A stretch of 64,000 nucleotides of DNA from CAYPTB01 sp964413535 (GTDB taxonomy: Bacteria; Planctomycetota; UBA1135; GCA-002686595). Positions 17,972 through 26,723 of this stretch are shown one piece after another. Location of the stretch: contig CAYPTB010000010.1 of assembly GCA_964413535.1 (NCBI GenBank), positions 157,508 to 221,507 on the forward strand. Reading direction: 5' to 3'. The stretch's first letter is position 1, and each line of letters starts with the position of its first letter. The notes beneath the pieces were generated by a model. That model ran no database searches. It was not told where the DNA came from and saw only the letters and a list, made by a program, of their open reading frames with translations. Made by a program: the position numbers and the translations under genes.

Positions 17972-18249
17972 GGCCGCGGGTCGTCCGGAGACGAGCGATC
18001 GATCGCTTCGAAGAAGCGCTTGCGAGCCGCCACCATGGGACCCAGCCAGGCCTTGTCGTTCCCAGGACGGTTGCGCGGCAGCGCTTCCACTCGATCGATC
18101 GATCGAAGGTATTCGTCTTCGAGGACGATCGGCCCGAGCGTCAGTTTCCAACGAACCGCCGCTTCGATCGATTCGAGGGCGCGCGCCGTCTCCTCGCGGA
18201 CTCGATCGGCGTGGTCGGTCCCCTCGGCGTGGTCCGGCATGGGTGCCAT
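17947..18249 (-). CDS. Small hypothetical protein paired with nucleotidyltransferase
   Basis: 100 residues, function not recognised. The sequence is mostly charged and probably helical (ADRVREETARALESIEAAVR). The end overlaps the start of the nucleotidyltransferase reading frame by 25 nt, which indicates translational coupling. The same layout (small helical protein then nucleotidyltransferase) recurs at 48.5-49.4 kb. TAGAAT ends exactly 7 nt before the ATG, consistent with a leaderless transcript. An antitoxin- or MNT-partner-like role is possible but only by context. Confidence 0.55.
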   Translation of the reverse strand: MAPMPDHAEGTDHADRVREETARALESIEAAVRWKLTLGPIVLEDEYLRSIDRVEALPRNRPGNDKAWLGPMVAARKRFFEAIDRSSPDDPRPWTPSTPS

Positions 18250-18317
18250 GCGCGCGATTCTATCCGTGCGCGCGGAGGCGTCCGCGGAAGATCAGGTAGC
18301 GGGCCGTGCTGCGCGGC

Positions 18318-19037
18318 TCACATCATCCGGACCCATTCCTCCACGGTCGGCACGCGGAAGACGAAGTTCGTGCGCTTCGTTTCGGCGAGCGTCGCGGAGG
18401 CCTCGGGCGAGTAGAGGTGGCCGGGGTAGAGCACCGTGTCGTCGGGGAGCTTCGCGAGCCGCTCGGTGATGCTCCGGTAGATCTCGGCCGGGTCGCCGCC
18501 GGGCAAGTCCGTGCGGCCGCAGCCCTGTAGGAAAAGGGTGTCGCCGGAGACGAGCTTCCCGTCGACGAGGAAGCACTGGCTCCCGGACGTGTGCCCCGGC
18601 GTGTGGATCAAGACGACCTCGACGTCGCCGACCTTCACGACGTCGCCCGAGTCCCAGGCGTGCAGGTCGCTCGACGAGACGCCCGTCATGCGCTGGATCC
18701 AGGAGGCCTCGGCGCGGTTGCAGTGGATCTCGACCGACACCTTCTCGAGCAGCTCCGCGATGCCGGGCACGCTCGTCCCGAACAGGTCGCCGCCGACGTG
18801 GTCGGGGTGCCAGTGCGTGGCGAGCACGCCGGTGATCTCCATGTCGTCCTGGGCCGCGACGCGCAGCAGGTCGCCCACGTTCCAGGCCGGGTCGACCACC
18901 AGGCACTTGCCCGCGCGCCGATCGCCGATCAGGTAGACGAAGTTCACCATCTGCGCTGCCGTCGGGTCGCCGTGGGCGAAGTCGCGGCCGGCGAGCAGCT
19001 GGCGGAAGTAGAGGGGCGAGTCCGAAGTCGCGCTCAT
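18318..19037 (-). CDS. Metallo-beta-lactamase-fold hydrolase (glyoxalase II-like)
   Basis: 239 residues. Metal-binding motif ATHWHPDHVGGD (HxHxDH), then HTPGHTSGSQC and VSGDTLFLQGCGRTDLPGG, which resemble glyoxalase II and persulfide dioxygenase (ETHE1-like) proteins, and a late His in LYPGHLYSP. Either a thioester hydrolase or a persulfide dioxygenase is possible; GCGRTD favours the latter group. Divergent from the ALDH7 gene with a 44-77 bp gap; TAACGT ends 5 nt before the start codon. Confidence 0.85.
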   Translation of the reverse strand: MSATSDSPLYFRQLLAGRDFAHGDPTAAQMVNFVYLIGDRRAGKCLVVDPAWNVGDLLRVAAQDDMEITGVLATHWHPDHVGGDLFGTSVPGIAELLEKVSVEIHCNRAEASWIQRMTGVSSSDLHAWDSGDVVKVGDVEVVLIHTPGHTSGSQCFLVDGKLVSGDTLFLQGCGRTDLPGGDPAEIYRSITERLAKLPDDTVLYPGHLYSPEASATLAETKRTNFVFRVPTVEEWVRMM

Positions 19038-19114
19038 GCGTTCACGTTAGCGCGGGAACGCGGAGACCCGTTATCCTGCTCATGCTCCGTCCACGGCCGG
19101 AACCCAAGCCTTCC

Positions 19115-20659
19115 ATGCCCACCGCCACCTCCGCCAAGCACCAGGCCCTTTCCACCTTCGACATCGGCGAGACCCACTCCGGCGCCTACGCCGGCGAGTG
19201 GCTCGAGACGGGCGGCGAGCAGCTCCCGTGCCATTCGCCGGCCACGGGCGAACTCCTCGCCCACGTGAAGCAGGCCTCGGCAGAGGACTACGAGAGGGTG
19301 GTGGCCGCGGCGCACGAGGCCTTCCTGCGCTGGCGGACGGTCCCGGCGCCCAAGCGCGGCGAGGTCGTGCGCCGTATGGGGAACGCGCTGCGCGAAGCGA
19401 AGGAGCCGCTCGCGCGCCTGCTGTCGCTCGAGATGGGCAAGATCCTCGCGGAGGGTCACGGCGAGATCCAGGAGTCGATCGACATCGCCGACTTCGCCGT
19501 GGGGCAGAGCCGCATGCTCTACGGGCTCTCGATGCACTCCGAGCGGCCGGCGCACGCGATGCGCGAGCAGTGGCATCCGCTGGGCGCCGTGGCGGTGATC
19601 ACGGCCTTCAACTTCCCGAACGCCGTGTGGGGCTGGAACGCGATGCTCGCGCTCGTGTGCGGCGACGCGGTGGTGTGGAAGCCGTCCTCGAAGACGCCGC
19701 TGATCGCGATCGCGACCACCAACGTCGTGCGTCCGATCCTCGAGGAGGAGGGCTTCGGGGGGTTGATCGGGCTCGTCGTGGGGAGCGGGCGCGACGTGGG
19801 CGACCGCATGCTGGCGGACAAGCGCCTGCCGCTCGTCTCGTTCACGGGCTCGTGCAACGTCGGCAAGCGCGTCGGCCACAAGGTCTCCGAGCGCTACGGG
19901 CGCACGATCCTCGAGCTCGGCGGCAACAACGCGATCGTGCTCATGGAGGATGCGCCGCTCGACCTCGCGATCCCGGCCATCGTGTTCGGCGCAGTCGGCA
20001 CGGCCGGCCAGCGCTGCACCTCGACGCGCCGCATCCTCGTGCACGAGTCGATCGCCGCAGACGTCGAGAAGCGGCTCGTCCAGGCCTACGGGCAGGTGCG
20101 GATCGGCAATCCGCTGGCGGAGGGCACGCTGTGCGGGCCGCTGATCGACGAGAGCGCGGTGGGGGACATGACGAAGGCGCTCGAGCGCGTGAAGGCGCTC
20201 GGCGGGAAGGTCGTCTTCGGCGGCGAGCGCGTGACGCTGGACGGAGCGGAGCGCGGCGGTGCGTTCGTTCGGCCCGCGATCGTGCGCGCGGAGAACCACT
20301 GGGACATCGTGCAGGAGGAGACCTTCGCGCCGATCCTGTACCTGATCCGCGTCGAGGACTTCGACGACGCCATCCAGAAGCACAACGACGTGCCCCAGGG
20401 GCTCTCCTCGTCGATCTTCACCTTGAACATGCGCTATGCCGAGCGCTTCCTGTCGGTCACGGGCTCCGACTGCGGCATCGCGAACGTCAACATCGGCACC
20501 TCCGGCGCGGAGATCGGCGGTGCGTTCGGCGGCGAGAAGGAGACGGGCGGAGGGCGCGAATCGGGCTCCGACGTGTGGAAGGCGTACATGCGGCGCCAGA
20601 CCAACACGGTCAACTGGTCCGCCGACCTCCCGCTCGCGCAGGGCATCCGGTTCGGCTGA
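19115..20659 (+). CDS. amaB: 2-Aminoadipate 6-semialdehyde / piperideine-6-carboxylate dehydrogenase (ALDH7)
   Basis: 514 residues. NAD(P)-dependent oxidation of aminoadipate semialdehyde to 2-aminoadipate. The ALDH7 (antiquitin) hallmarks are clear: FNFPNAVWGWNAMLAL, SFTGSCNVGKRVGH, LELGGNNAIVLMEDA, the catalytic Cys in VGTAGQRCTSTRR, KGSDCGI-like TGSDCGIANVNIGTSGAEIG, and GGGRESGSDVWKAYMRRQ. It would finish lysine degradation begun by lat at 2.7 kb. ATG 19115 starts the conserved N-terminus; an ATG at 19082 would add 11 Pro/Arg-rich residues and lies only 4 nt after a TATCCT hexamer. Confidence 0.9.
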   Translation: MPTATSAKHQALSTFDIGETHSGAYAGEWLETGGEQLPCHSPATGELLAHVKQASAEDYERVVAAAHEAFLRWRTVPAPKRGEVVRRMGNALREAKEPLARLLSLEMGKILAEGHGEIQESIDIADFAVGQSRMLYGLSMHSERPAHAMREQWHPLGAVAVITAFNFPNAVWGWNAMLALVCGDAVVWKPSSKTPLIAIATTNVVRPILEEEGFGGLIGLVVGSGRDVGDRMLADKRLPLVSFTGSCNVGKRVGHKVSERYGRTILELGGNNAIVLMEDAPLDLAIPAIVFGAVGTAGQRCTSTRRILVHESIAADVEKRLVQAYGQVRIGNPLAEGTLCGPLIDESAVGDMTKALERVKALGGKVVFGGERVTLDGAERGGAFVRPAIVRAENHWDIVQEETFAPILYLIRVEDFDDAIQKHNDVPQGLSSSIFTLNMRYAERFLSVTGSDCGIANVNIGTSGAEIGGAFGGEKETGGGRESGSDVWKAYMRRQTNTVNWSADLPLAQGIRFG

Positions 20660-20664
20660 CCCCC

Positions 20665-22254
20665 GTGCGCGCGGTTCACGACGGGAGCAGCGCAAAGGGA
20701 GCGTCCCCGCGCCTTCCCGCACGCAGGCGGGTCGGACGGCTTTCCGTGCTCTGCATCGCGCTCGCGTGCACGGCTTGCAGTGGACGCGAGAGTGGACGCG
20801 AGGGTGGGCGCGAGTCGGCCGGCGGAGCCGCTCTGCCGAACGTGGTGCTGATCCTCGTGGACACGCTGCGCGCGGACCGGCTCGCGTGCTACGGCTACCC
20901 GCGGCCGACCTCGCCTCGGATCGACGCGCTCGCCGCCGGCGGGGCGCGCTTCGCGGACGCGACGGCCCAGGCGAGCTGGACCCTGCCGTCGGTGGTCTCG
21001 CTCCTCACCGGCCGCTACGTGACGTCCATGCGCAAGCGCATCCCGGCGGGGGACGTCGCCCTGGCCGAGGTCTTTCGCGACGCGGGCTACGTGACGGTCG
21101 GGCTCGTGGCCAACAGCCTGCTCGTGGGCGAGGGGCGCTTCGACCGCGGCTTCGACCGCTTCCACTACGTCGACACCGAAGGCGATCGGGAGGACGGCGG
21201 AGCGCCGCCCGAGCGCGACCGCTTGACGGACGCGGTCTGGACGGTGCTCCGCAAGGAGCTCGGGGCGCCGCGCGCAGGGCGTCCGCCGCTCCTCCTCTAT
21301 TACCACGCGATGTATCCGCACTCGCCCTACGACCACTGGTCCGAGCTCGATTTCGTGCTGCCGCCGGACGGGGCGCCGCCCCCGGCTCCGCCGGGCTGGC
21401 GCGAGCGCGCGCTGGAGGAGCGCGGGGATCCCGACGCGAAGACGCGCTGGGCGCGGGAGCTCCGGGAGCTCGACCTCGCGCGCGGCCACTACGACCACGA
21501 GGTCCGCGCGACGGACGACGCCGTCGGGCGCCTGGTCGACGGACTGCGGGAGGCGGGTTACCTCGAGAACGCGGTGCTCGCGCTCGTCGCCGACCACGGC
21601 GAGGGCCTGTGGGATCACGCCGCGGATCTCGACGGGGATGCGCTGGCGCGCGCGCGGCCGGACGGGTTCTTCTACAAGCGTCACGGCGCTCAGCTCTACG
21701 AGGAGGCGCTGCGCACCCCGTTCATCCTGTGGGGCGTGGGCGTTCCGCCCGGCGTCGTGGTCGAGACGCCGGTCGAGAACGTCGATCTCTTCCCGACGCT
21801 CCTCGAGCTCGCGGGCCTCGAGCTGCCGGCGGGCGTCCACGGCCGGAGTCTCGTTGGGGCGTTCACCGGGACGGGTCCGCAGCGTGACGCGCTGTTCTCC
21901 TTCGCGCGGCGGCGCGTGTGCGTGCGCGAGGTGGCGACCGGCCTCAAGCTCACGCTGGAGACCGCCGGCCAGCGCAGCGCGACCGGACTCTTCCACCTCC
22001 CCACGGATCCCCACGAGCGCACGGATCTCCGCGCCGAGCGCCCCTCGGACGTCGCGCGGCTCACCGAGCGCATCGAGCGCTGGCTCGTGGAAGTTCCGCC
22101 CGACGCGGAGGAGCCGTTCGATGCCGACGACCTCGAGCGTCTGCGCGGTCTCGGCTACACCGAGGCCGACATCGGCGCAGCCGTGCCCGGCGCAGCCGTG
22201 CCCGGAGAAGCCGTGCCCGGAGAAACTGCGGGAGACGAAGCCGGAGGGGGCTGA
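20665..22254 (+). CDS. Alkaline-phosphatase-superfamily (sulfatase-like) lipoprotein
   Basis: 529 residues from GTG, 5 nt after the ALDH7 stop. The lipoprotein signal reads LSVLCIALACTAC (lipidated Cys35 or Cys38). Domain motifs: LILVDTLRADRLACYGY (metal site), ASWTLPSVVSLLTG with Thr106 in place of the sulfatase Cys/Ser, HAMYPHSPYDHW, and VADHGEGLWDH. After the family's LRGLGYTE end there is an extra tail of GAAVP/GEAVP repeats (22174-22233). The substrate is not identifiable; the Thr nucleophile argues against formylglycine chemistry. Confidence 0.82.
   Translation: MRAVHDGSSAKGASPRLPARRRVGRLSVLCIALACTACSGRESGREGGRESAGGAALPNVVLILVDTLRADRLACYGYPRPTSPRIDALAAGGARFADATAQASWTLPSVVSLLTGRYVTSMRKRIPAGDVALAEVFRDAGYVTVGLVANSLLVGEGRFDRGFDRFHYVDTEGDREDGGAPPERDRLTDAVWTVLRKELGAPRAGRPPLLLYYHAMYPHSPYDHWSELDFVLPPDGAPPPAPPGWRERALEERGDPDAKTRWARELRELDLARGHYDHEVRATDDAVGRLVDGLREAGYLENAVLALVADHGEGLWDHAADLDGDALARARPDGFFYKRHGAQLYEEALRTPFILWGVGVPPGVVVETPVENVDLFPTLLELAGLELPAGVHGRSLVGAFTGTGPQRDALFSFARRRVCVREVATGLKLTLETAGQRSATGLFHLPTDPHERTDLRAERPSDVARLTERIERWLVEVPPDAEEPFDADDLERLRGLGYTEADIGAAVPGAAVPGEAVPGETAGDEAGGG
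22174..22233 (+). repeat. Four tandem 15-nt units at the 3' end of the lipoprotein gene
   Basis: Units are GGCGCAGCCGTGCCC twice, GGAGAAGCCGTGCCC, and a degenerate fourth. They encode GAAVP, GAAVP, GEAVP, GETAG. Whole-codon length means copy-number change would keep the frame. Confidence 0.85.
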
Positions 22255-22306
22255 TTCGGCGTCGTCGGGATCTTCGACGAGGATGCGAACCCCCGCGCGG
22301 AGCGCC

Positions 22307-23839
22307 TCAAGCCCGCCCCGCCGCCTCCGTGAGTCCGCGCAGTCGGTCGGCGAGATCGCCCTCGAGCTCGTGCGGGCGCAAGCGGAAGCGCCAGTTGCGC
22401 GTCGCGGTCCCAGGGCGATTCATGCGCGCGCGCGAGCCCAGGCCGAGCAGGTCCTGTACGGGCGCGATGGCGGTGTCGGCGACCGAGAGCCACGCCGTGC
22501 GCAGGATGTCCCAGTGCACCGTGCGTTCGTCACCGCCCGTGCAAGCGAGCACGCGCCGGCGCTCGTCGCCCGCCGCGTCGAGGCTCGCGAACCAGCCCGC
22601 CGTCGTGTCGTTGTCGTGCGTGCCGGTGTAGGCCACGCACTCGCGCACGTGACGATGGGGCAGGTGGACGTTCGTGTCGGGATCGCCGCCGAAGGCGAAC
22701 TGCAAGACGCGCATGCCGGGAAAGCCCAGGCGCGCGCGCAGATCCTCGACCTCGCGCGTGACGTCGCCCAGGTTCTCCGCCACGAACGGGAGCTCGCCGA
22801 GCGCGGCCGACAGCGCCTCGAAGAGCTCTGCGCCCGGTCCGTCGCCGTAGCGTCCGCTCGACGCGTCGCGCGTGCCAAAGGGGACCTCCCAGGTCGCGCG
22901 GTACCCGACGAAGTGATCGAGACGCACGAGGTCGAAGAGCGCCAGCGAGCGCCGCACACGGGCGGTCCACCAGTCGAAGGAGCGCGCGCGCACGCGCTCC
23001 CAGTCGAAGAGCGGATGTCCCCATACTTGACCGTCGCGGTTGAAGGCGTCGGGTGGCGCGCCGGAGACGTGCGTGGGCTCCAGTGCATCGTTCAGGCGGA
23101 AGAGCTCGCGATGCTCCCACGCGTCCGCGCTGTCGTGGGCGACGAACATCGGTAGATCGCCGAGGATGCGGATGCCGCGCGCGTGGGCATGGGAGCGCAA
23201 GGCGCGCCACTGGCGGTCGAACAGGAGCTGCAAGAACGCGTGGAAGCGGCGCTCGCGCGCGAGTCGCGCTTGCGCATGCTCGAGGTCGCGACGATCGCGC
23301 GCGGAGGCCTCCCAGCGCGTCCAGCGCTCGCCGCCGTGCTGCGCCTTCAGCGCCGCGAAGAGCGTCCAGCCGCCGAGCCAAGACGCCTCCTGCGCCTCGA
23401 ACGCCGCGAGCTCGGCCGGTAGGGAACGGGCCGCGGCCCGCCGAGTCCCGTTCTGCCCCTCGAGCTCCTCGAAGGCGCGGAAGGCGCGCACGAGCAGCTC
23501 CGAGCGCACTTCGCGCGCGTGCGCGAAATCGGCGAGGCGCCGACTCTTCGCGCCCCGTGCGGCGAGCTCGGCGGGCTCGATGAGCTCGAGATCGACGAGC
23601 TCCTCGAGGTCGATCAAGAGCGCCGAGCCGGCGAAGGCGGAGAGCGCCTGGTAGGGGCTCGATCCCGCGCCCGGGGGATGGATCGGCAGGACCTGCCAGA
23701 CGCTCTGCCCGGCGGCCGCGAGGAAGTCGACGAACGCGCGCGCGGAGCCCCCGATGTCCCCGCAACCCAGTGGGCCGGGGAGCGAGGTCGGGTGGAGCAG
23801 GACGCCGCTCTCGCGGCGCAAAGCGTCAGTTCGAGTCAC
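22307..23839 (-). CDS. malQ: 4-alpha-glucanotransferase (amylomaltase)
   Basis: 510 residues, GH77 family. Disproportionates alpha-1,4-glucans in maltodextrin and glycogen metabolism. Start region: GVLLHPTSLPGPLGCGDIG. Then SVWQVLPIHPPGAGSSPYQ; FDLVRLDHFVGY carries the nucleophile Asp, FVAENLGDVT the acid/base Glu, and YTGTHDNDTT the third carboxylate. The GTG start overlaps the end of the M1 peptidase gene by 14 nt, so the two are in one transcript although functionally unrelated. Confidence 0.95.
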   Translation of the reverse strand: MTRTDALRRESGVLLHPTSLPGPLGCGDIGGSARAFVDFLAAAGQSVWQVLPIHPPGAGSSPYQALSAFAGSALLIDLEELVDLELIEPAELAARGAKSRRLADFAHAREVRSELLVRAFRAFEELEGQNGTRRAAARSLPAELAAFEAQEASWLGGWTLFAALKAQHGGERWTRWEASARDRRDLEHAQARLARERRFHAFLQLLFDRQWRALRSHAHARGIRILGDLPMFVAHDSADAWEHRELFRLNDALEPTHVSGAPPDAFNRDGQVWGHPLFDWERVRARSFDWWTARVRRSLALFDLVRLDHFVGYRATWEVPFGTRDASSGRYGDGPGAELFEALSAALGELPFVAENLGDVTREVEDLRARLGFPGMRVLQFAFGGDPDTNVHLPHRHVRECVAYTGTHDNDTTAGWFASLDAAGDERRRVLACTGGDERTVHWDILRTAWLSVADTAIAPVQDLLGLGSRARMNRPGTATRNWRFRLRPHELEGDLADRLRGLTEAAGRA

Positions 23840-25526
23840 GGACCGCGATGGCGTGCTTCCCGAGGATGCGGTCGAGGTGCAGGACCTGGACCGAACGCGG
23901 CTCGACGGCGCAGGGGATCCGGAAGGTGTTGGAGCCCGGCTGGATCGACACTCTGTGGCGCACGCTCTTCTCGCCTTCGCTCCAGGCGAGGTCGATTGGA
24001 ACGTGAAAGGGCGTGTCGCGTCGAACGGCGTTCTCCACCGTGAGCACCACGGAATTCCCGTCCGCGTACGCTTCGCCCGAGAGTTCGGGATAGCCGACGC
24101 CGTAGAACCACTCGTCGAAGAAGCGTTCCCAATTCTCTCGTGTCACTTCCTCGAGCACGGCGCGGAAGTCCTCCGTGCTCGCGTTGCCGTAGCGGTGACG
24201 GAGGTTGAACTCGCGCAGCGTGCGCCACCAGGCCTCGTCGTCGTCGACGTAGTGTCGCAGGGTCTGGAGGATCCACGCTCCCTTCACGTAGACCACGGCG
24301 CCGTAGGCTTCTTCGCAGGTGATCTCCCGTCCGCGGTAGAGGCGCGAGTCGGCGGAAACCTGGCTGCGCATGCGCTGGAAGAACTCGTCGGACTTCGCCC
24401 GACCGTGCAGCTTCTCGACCAGGACGGCCTCGCTGTAGGTGGCGAAGCCCTCGTGGATCCAGAAGTCGCCCCAATCGCGCGCCGACACCGCGTTGCCCCA
24501 CCATTCGTGGGCGAGCTCGTGGACCAGCACGTAGTCGTGGAGCTGATTCCTGTCCGCCATCGGATCCGGCTCGCCGTTGGCCTTGCACCAGGCCGGGAAG
24601 CTCGAGCCGTAGGCGAGTGCCGTCGAGTGCTCCATCCCCAAGAAGTTCGCCTGCACGATCCCGATCTTGGACTTCGGGAAGGGCCACGGACCGAAGCTCT
24701 CCGCGAAGACCGACAGGATCTCCGGCACGTCGGCGAACTGCATGCGGGCCTTCTCCGCGTCCTCGGGCAGGACGTAGTAGACGAAGGGCACCGGTTGCTC
24801 CGATCCGAGGAGCTCGAGCGGGCGTTCGACCTCCAGATAGGGACCGACGTTGAGCGTGACGGCGTAGGTCTCGCAGGCGTACGGGTGCACCCAGTGGAAG
24901 GTCTCCCACGAGTCTCCGCTCGGCGTGCGGCCCGTGGAGCGGCCGTTCGACACGCCGACGAGTCCCTTGGGCACTTCCAGGTTGACGAAGAGCTCCTCGT
25001 GCTTGTCCTCGGGGTGGAAGAAGGAGTCCTTGCACGGCCAGAAGGTGCGCGAGCCGATGCCCTGCACCGAAGTGCTCACCCAGGGCCGGCCGTCCTGCGA
25101 CTGCGACCAGTGGACGCCGAAGTAGCGGTCGACGCTCCTCGGGCTCCCGCCGTACTCGACGCCCACACACACCACCTCGCCCTCCTGGTAGGCGTGCGCG
25201 AGCCGGATGTTCAGTCGATCGTCCGAGTGCTCGAACGGCACGGCTCGGCCGAGCGGGCTCGAGCGCTCCGGCAGCGGGCCGCGGATCTCGCGCGCGGAGC
25301 GCACGTGGAGCGAGTCCGACAGGTCGAGCTGCAGCGTGTCGAGGGCTTCGCCGACGACGCGCGCTCGAACGTAGACTTCCCCGTCGATGCGCCGCGTCGA
25401 CGGATCGACCTGGAGGTCCAGGCGATAGGTCAGCACGTCGTAGCGCTCGCGCTCGTCCCCGCCTTGCGCGGAAGGGACCGCGAGAGCTCCCGCGTAGAGC
25501 AGAGGGAGCAAGAGTGGAGCCGGCAT
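23826..25526 (-). CDS. Secreted M1 family zinc metallopeptidase
   Basis: 566 residues with a signal peptide of about 22 residues (LLLPLLYAGALAVPSAQG). M1 (gluzincin) aminopeptidase-type domain: zinc ligands HELAHEWWGN (about residues 336-345) and the third ligand Glu in HEGFATYSEAVL. The exopeptidase motif is LGMEHSTALAYG in place of GAMEN, so aminopeptidase specificity may be altered. ERAP-type C-terminal domains are absent, leaving the shorter secreted form. Probably degrades peptides in the periplasm or outside. Confidence 0.88.
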   Translation of the reverse strand: MPAPLLLPLLYAGALAVPSAQGGDERERYDVLTYRLDLQVDPSTRRIDGEVYVRARVVGEALDTLQLDLSDSLHVRSAREIRGPLPERSSPLGRAVPFEHSDDRLNIRLAHAYQEGEVVCVGVEYGGSPRSVDRYFGVHWSQSQDGRPWVSTSVQGIGSRTFWPCKDSFFHPEDKHEELFVNLEVPKGLVGVSNGRSTGRTPSGDSWETFHWVHPYACETYAVTLNVGPYLEVERPLELLGSEQPVPFVYYVLPEDAEKARMQFADVPEILSVFAESFGPWPFPKSKIGIVQANFLGMEHSTALAYGSSFPAWCKANGEPDPMADRNQLHDYVLVHELAHEWWGNAVSARDWGDFWIHEGFATYSEAVLVEKLHGRAKSDEFFQRMRSQVSADSRLYRGREITCEEAYGAVVYVKGAWILQTLRHYVDDDEAWWRTLREFNLRHRYGNASTEDFRAVLEEVTRENWERFFDEWFYGVGYPELSGEAYADGNSVVLTVENAVRRDTPFHVPIDLAWSEGEKSVRHRVSIQPGSNTFRIPCAVEPRSVQVLHLDRILGKHAIAVRDSN

Positions 25527-25672
25527 GCTTACGAGGGGAGCGGGGGACGGACTCGAGCGAGCGCCGCGCCCATCATATTCGTCGGCGCGCTTTCCGTAGC
25601 CCCGCTTCGGAACGCCGCCGGTTCGACGACGGTAAGCAAGGCGTCGCGCAGGGGTGAACGCGAGCGAGCGCT

Positions 25673-26101
25673 TCAGGAGCCCGCGAGGTCGCCGTAACAG
25701 CGCTTGGACGGCGCCCCGGAAGCGACGGGGAAGCCGCATGCCGCCCAGCCCGCCTGCACGACGTCGCCGGACTCGTCGCGTGCTCCCGAGAAGCCGCCGT
25801 GCATGTTCACGAGCTCGGTGAAGCCCTCGGCCGCGAGGATCTCGCACGCGCGCGACGAACGCCCGCCCATGGCGCAGCCGAGGATCAGCTTCGCGTCCGG
25901 CGCGAAGTTCCTCCGAACGACGTTCGTGAACTCCGGGTTCGGCCGCATGCCCTGGGGGGTCATGGTGGCCAGCGGCACGTTGAAGGCGCCCTCCGGATGG
26001 CCCCCCTCGAACTCCTCGACGCTGCGCACGTCGAGGTAGGTCCACTCGCGCGTGTCGAGGAGTTCCTTCGCGCGCTCCGGCGCGACGGTCGTGTAGCTCA
26101 T
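25673..26101 (-). CDS. Rhodanese-domain protein
   Basis: 142 residues, a single rhodanese domain. YLDVRSVEEFEGGHPEGAFN is the CH2A region, and the persulfide-forming Cys lies in the loop CAMGGRSSRA, a six-residue loop typical of sulfurtransferases. Likely substrates are thiosulfate or a protein persulfide. The Shine-Dalgarno-like GAAGGTGA precedes the ATG. It follows the decayed protease gene by 16 bp and lies 146 bp before the M1 gene. Confidence 0.9.
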   Translation of the reverse strand: MSYTTVAPERAKELLDTREWTYLDVRSVEEFEGGHPEGAFNVPLATMTPQGMRPNPEFTNVVRRNFAPDAKLILGCAMGGRSSRACEILAAEGFTELVNMHGGFSGARDESGDVVQAGWAACGFPVASGAPSKRCYGDLAGS

Positions 26102-26117
26102 GGCGTCACCTTCGTGG

Positions 26118-26649
26118 TCACTCGTTCGAAGCGCACAACAGAGCGCGCCACTCCTTGGGCAGGAGGGCGAGCGGGAGGACGAAGCCGAGGCCCCCCACCT
26201 GGTTCGCAGCGGAGAGGCTCGAGCAGGGAATCCCCACCATCTGGCCCGCGCCGTTCAGCACAGCGCCGCCGGAGATGCCCGAGTGGATCCCGGCGTCGGT
26301 CTTGAAGAGCAGGCACTCGCGCTCGCGCGCGAACCACGAGAAGATGCCGCGCGTGAGCGTCACCGTCACCAAGCTGCCGGATCCGCCGGTCATGGGGAAG
26401 CCCACGCCGTAGAGCGGCTCGCCCCGAGCGAGCGCGGGCCCGGTCGAAGCGGCGCTCCACTCCGGCGCCAGCGGGGCGATCGGAAAGCGCAGGCCGGCGG
26501 GAAGCGGCCTTCCGTCGAGCGTCCCCACGATGCGCAGCGCGAGGTCGAGCTCCCGGCTCGAGCTCACGGGGCGGCGACCGTTCGCCGCGGCCTGCCGCGC
26601 AGGGGAGCACCGTCGCGGCGAGAGCGAGCGCTTGGAGCGCGAGGGCCAT
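26118..26649 (-). pseudogene. Decayed trypsin-like serine protease gene
   Basis: A signal peptide is encoded from ATG 26649 (MALALQALALAATVLPCAAG), but the protease sequence continues in a different frame from about 26567: ELDLALRIVG (catalytic-Asp region), GEPLYGVGFP, then TDAGIHSGISGGAVLNGAGQ with the catalytic Ser. The segment that should carry the catalytic His (about 60-70 residues) is missing between the two. So there is an internal deletion with a frame change. The second part could be translated alone from a GTG as 149 residues but would lack the His. Confidence 0.6.
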
Positions 26650-26723
26650 GGGAGGCGCAGAGTGTGCTGTCCGCGCCGCAGGAGCGAAAGAGCCCGGCGC
26701 CGTGGAACGGCGCGCGCGGCGGA

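Noticed and set aside
17990..18180. Clustered CGATCG palindromes, possibly a HIP1-like or methylation-rich element
   Set aside because: They fall within the coding region of the small partner protein and reflect repeated Asp/Arg/Ile codons; spacing is irregular.
20665..22254. True formylglycine sulfatase
   Set aside because: The C/S-x-P-x-R activation motif is absent; Thr occupies the nucleophile site and no Arg follows.
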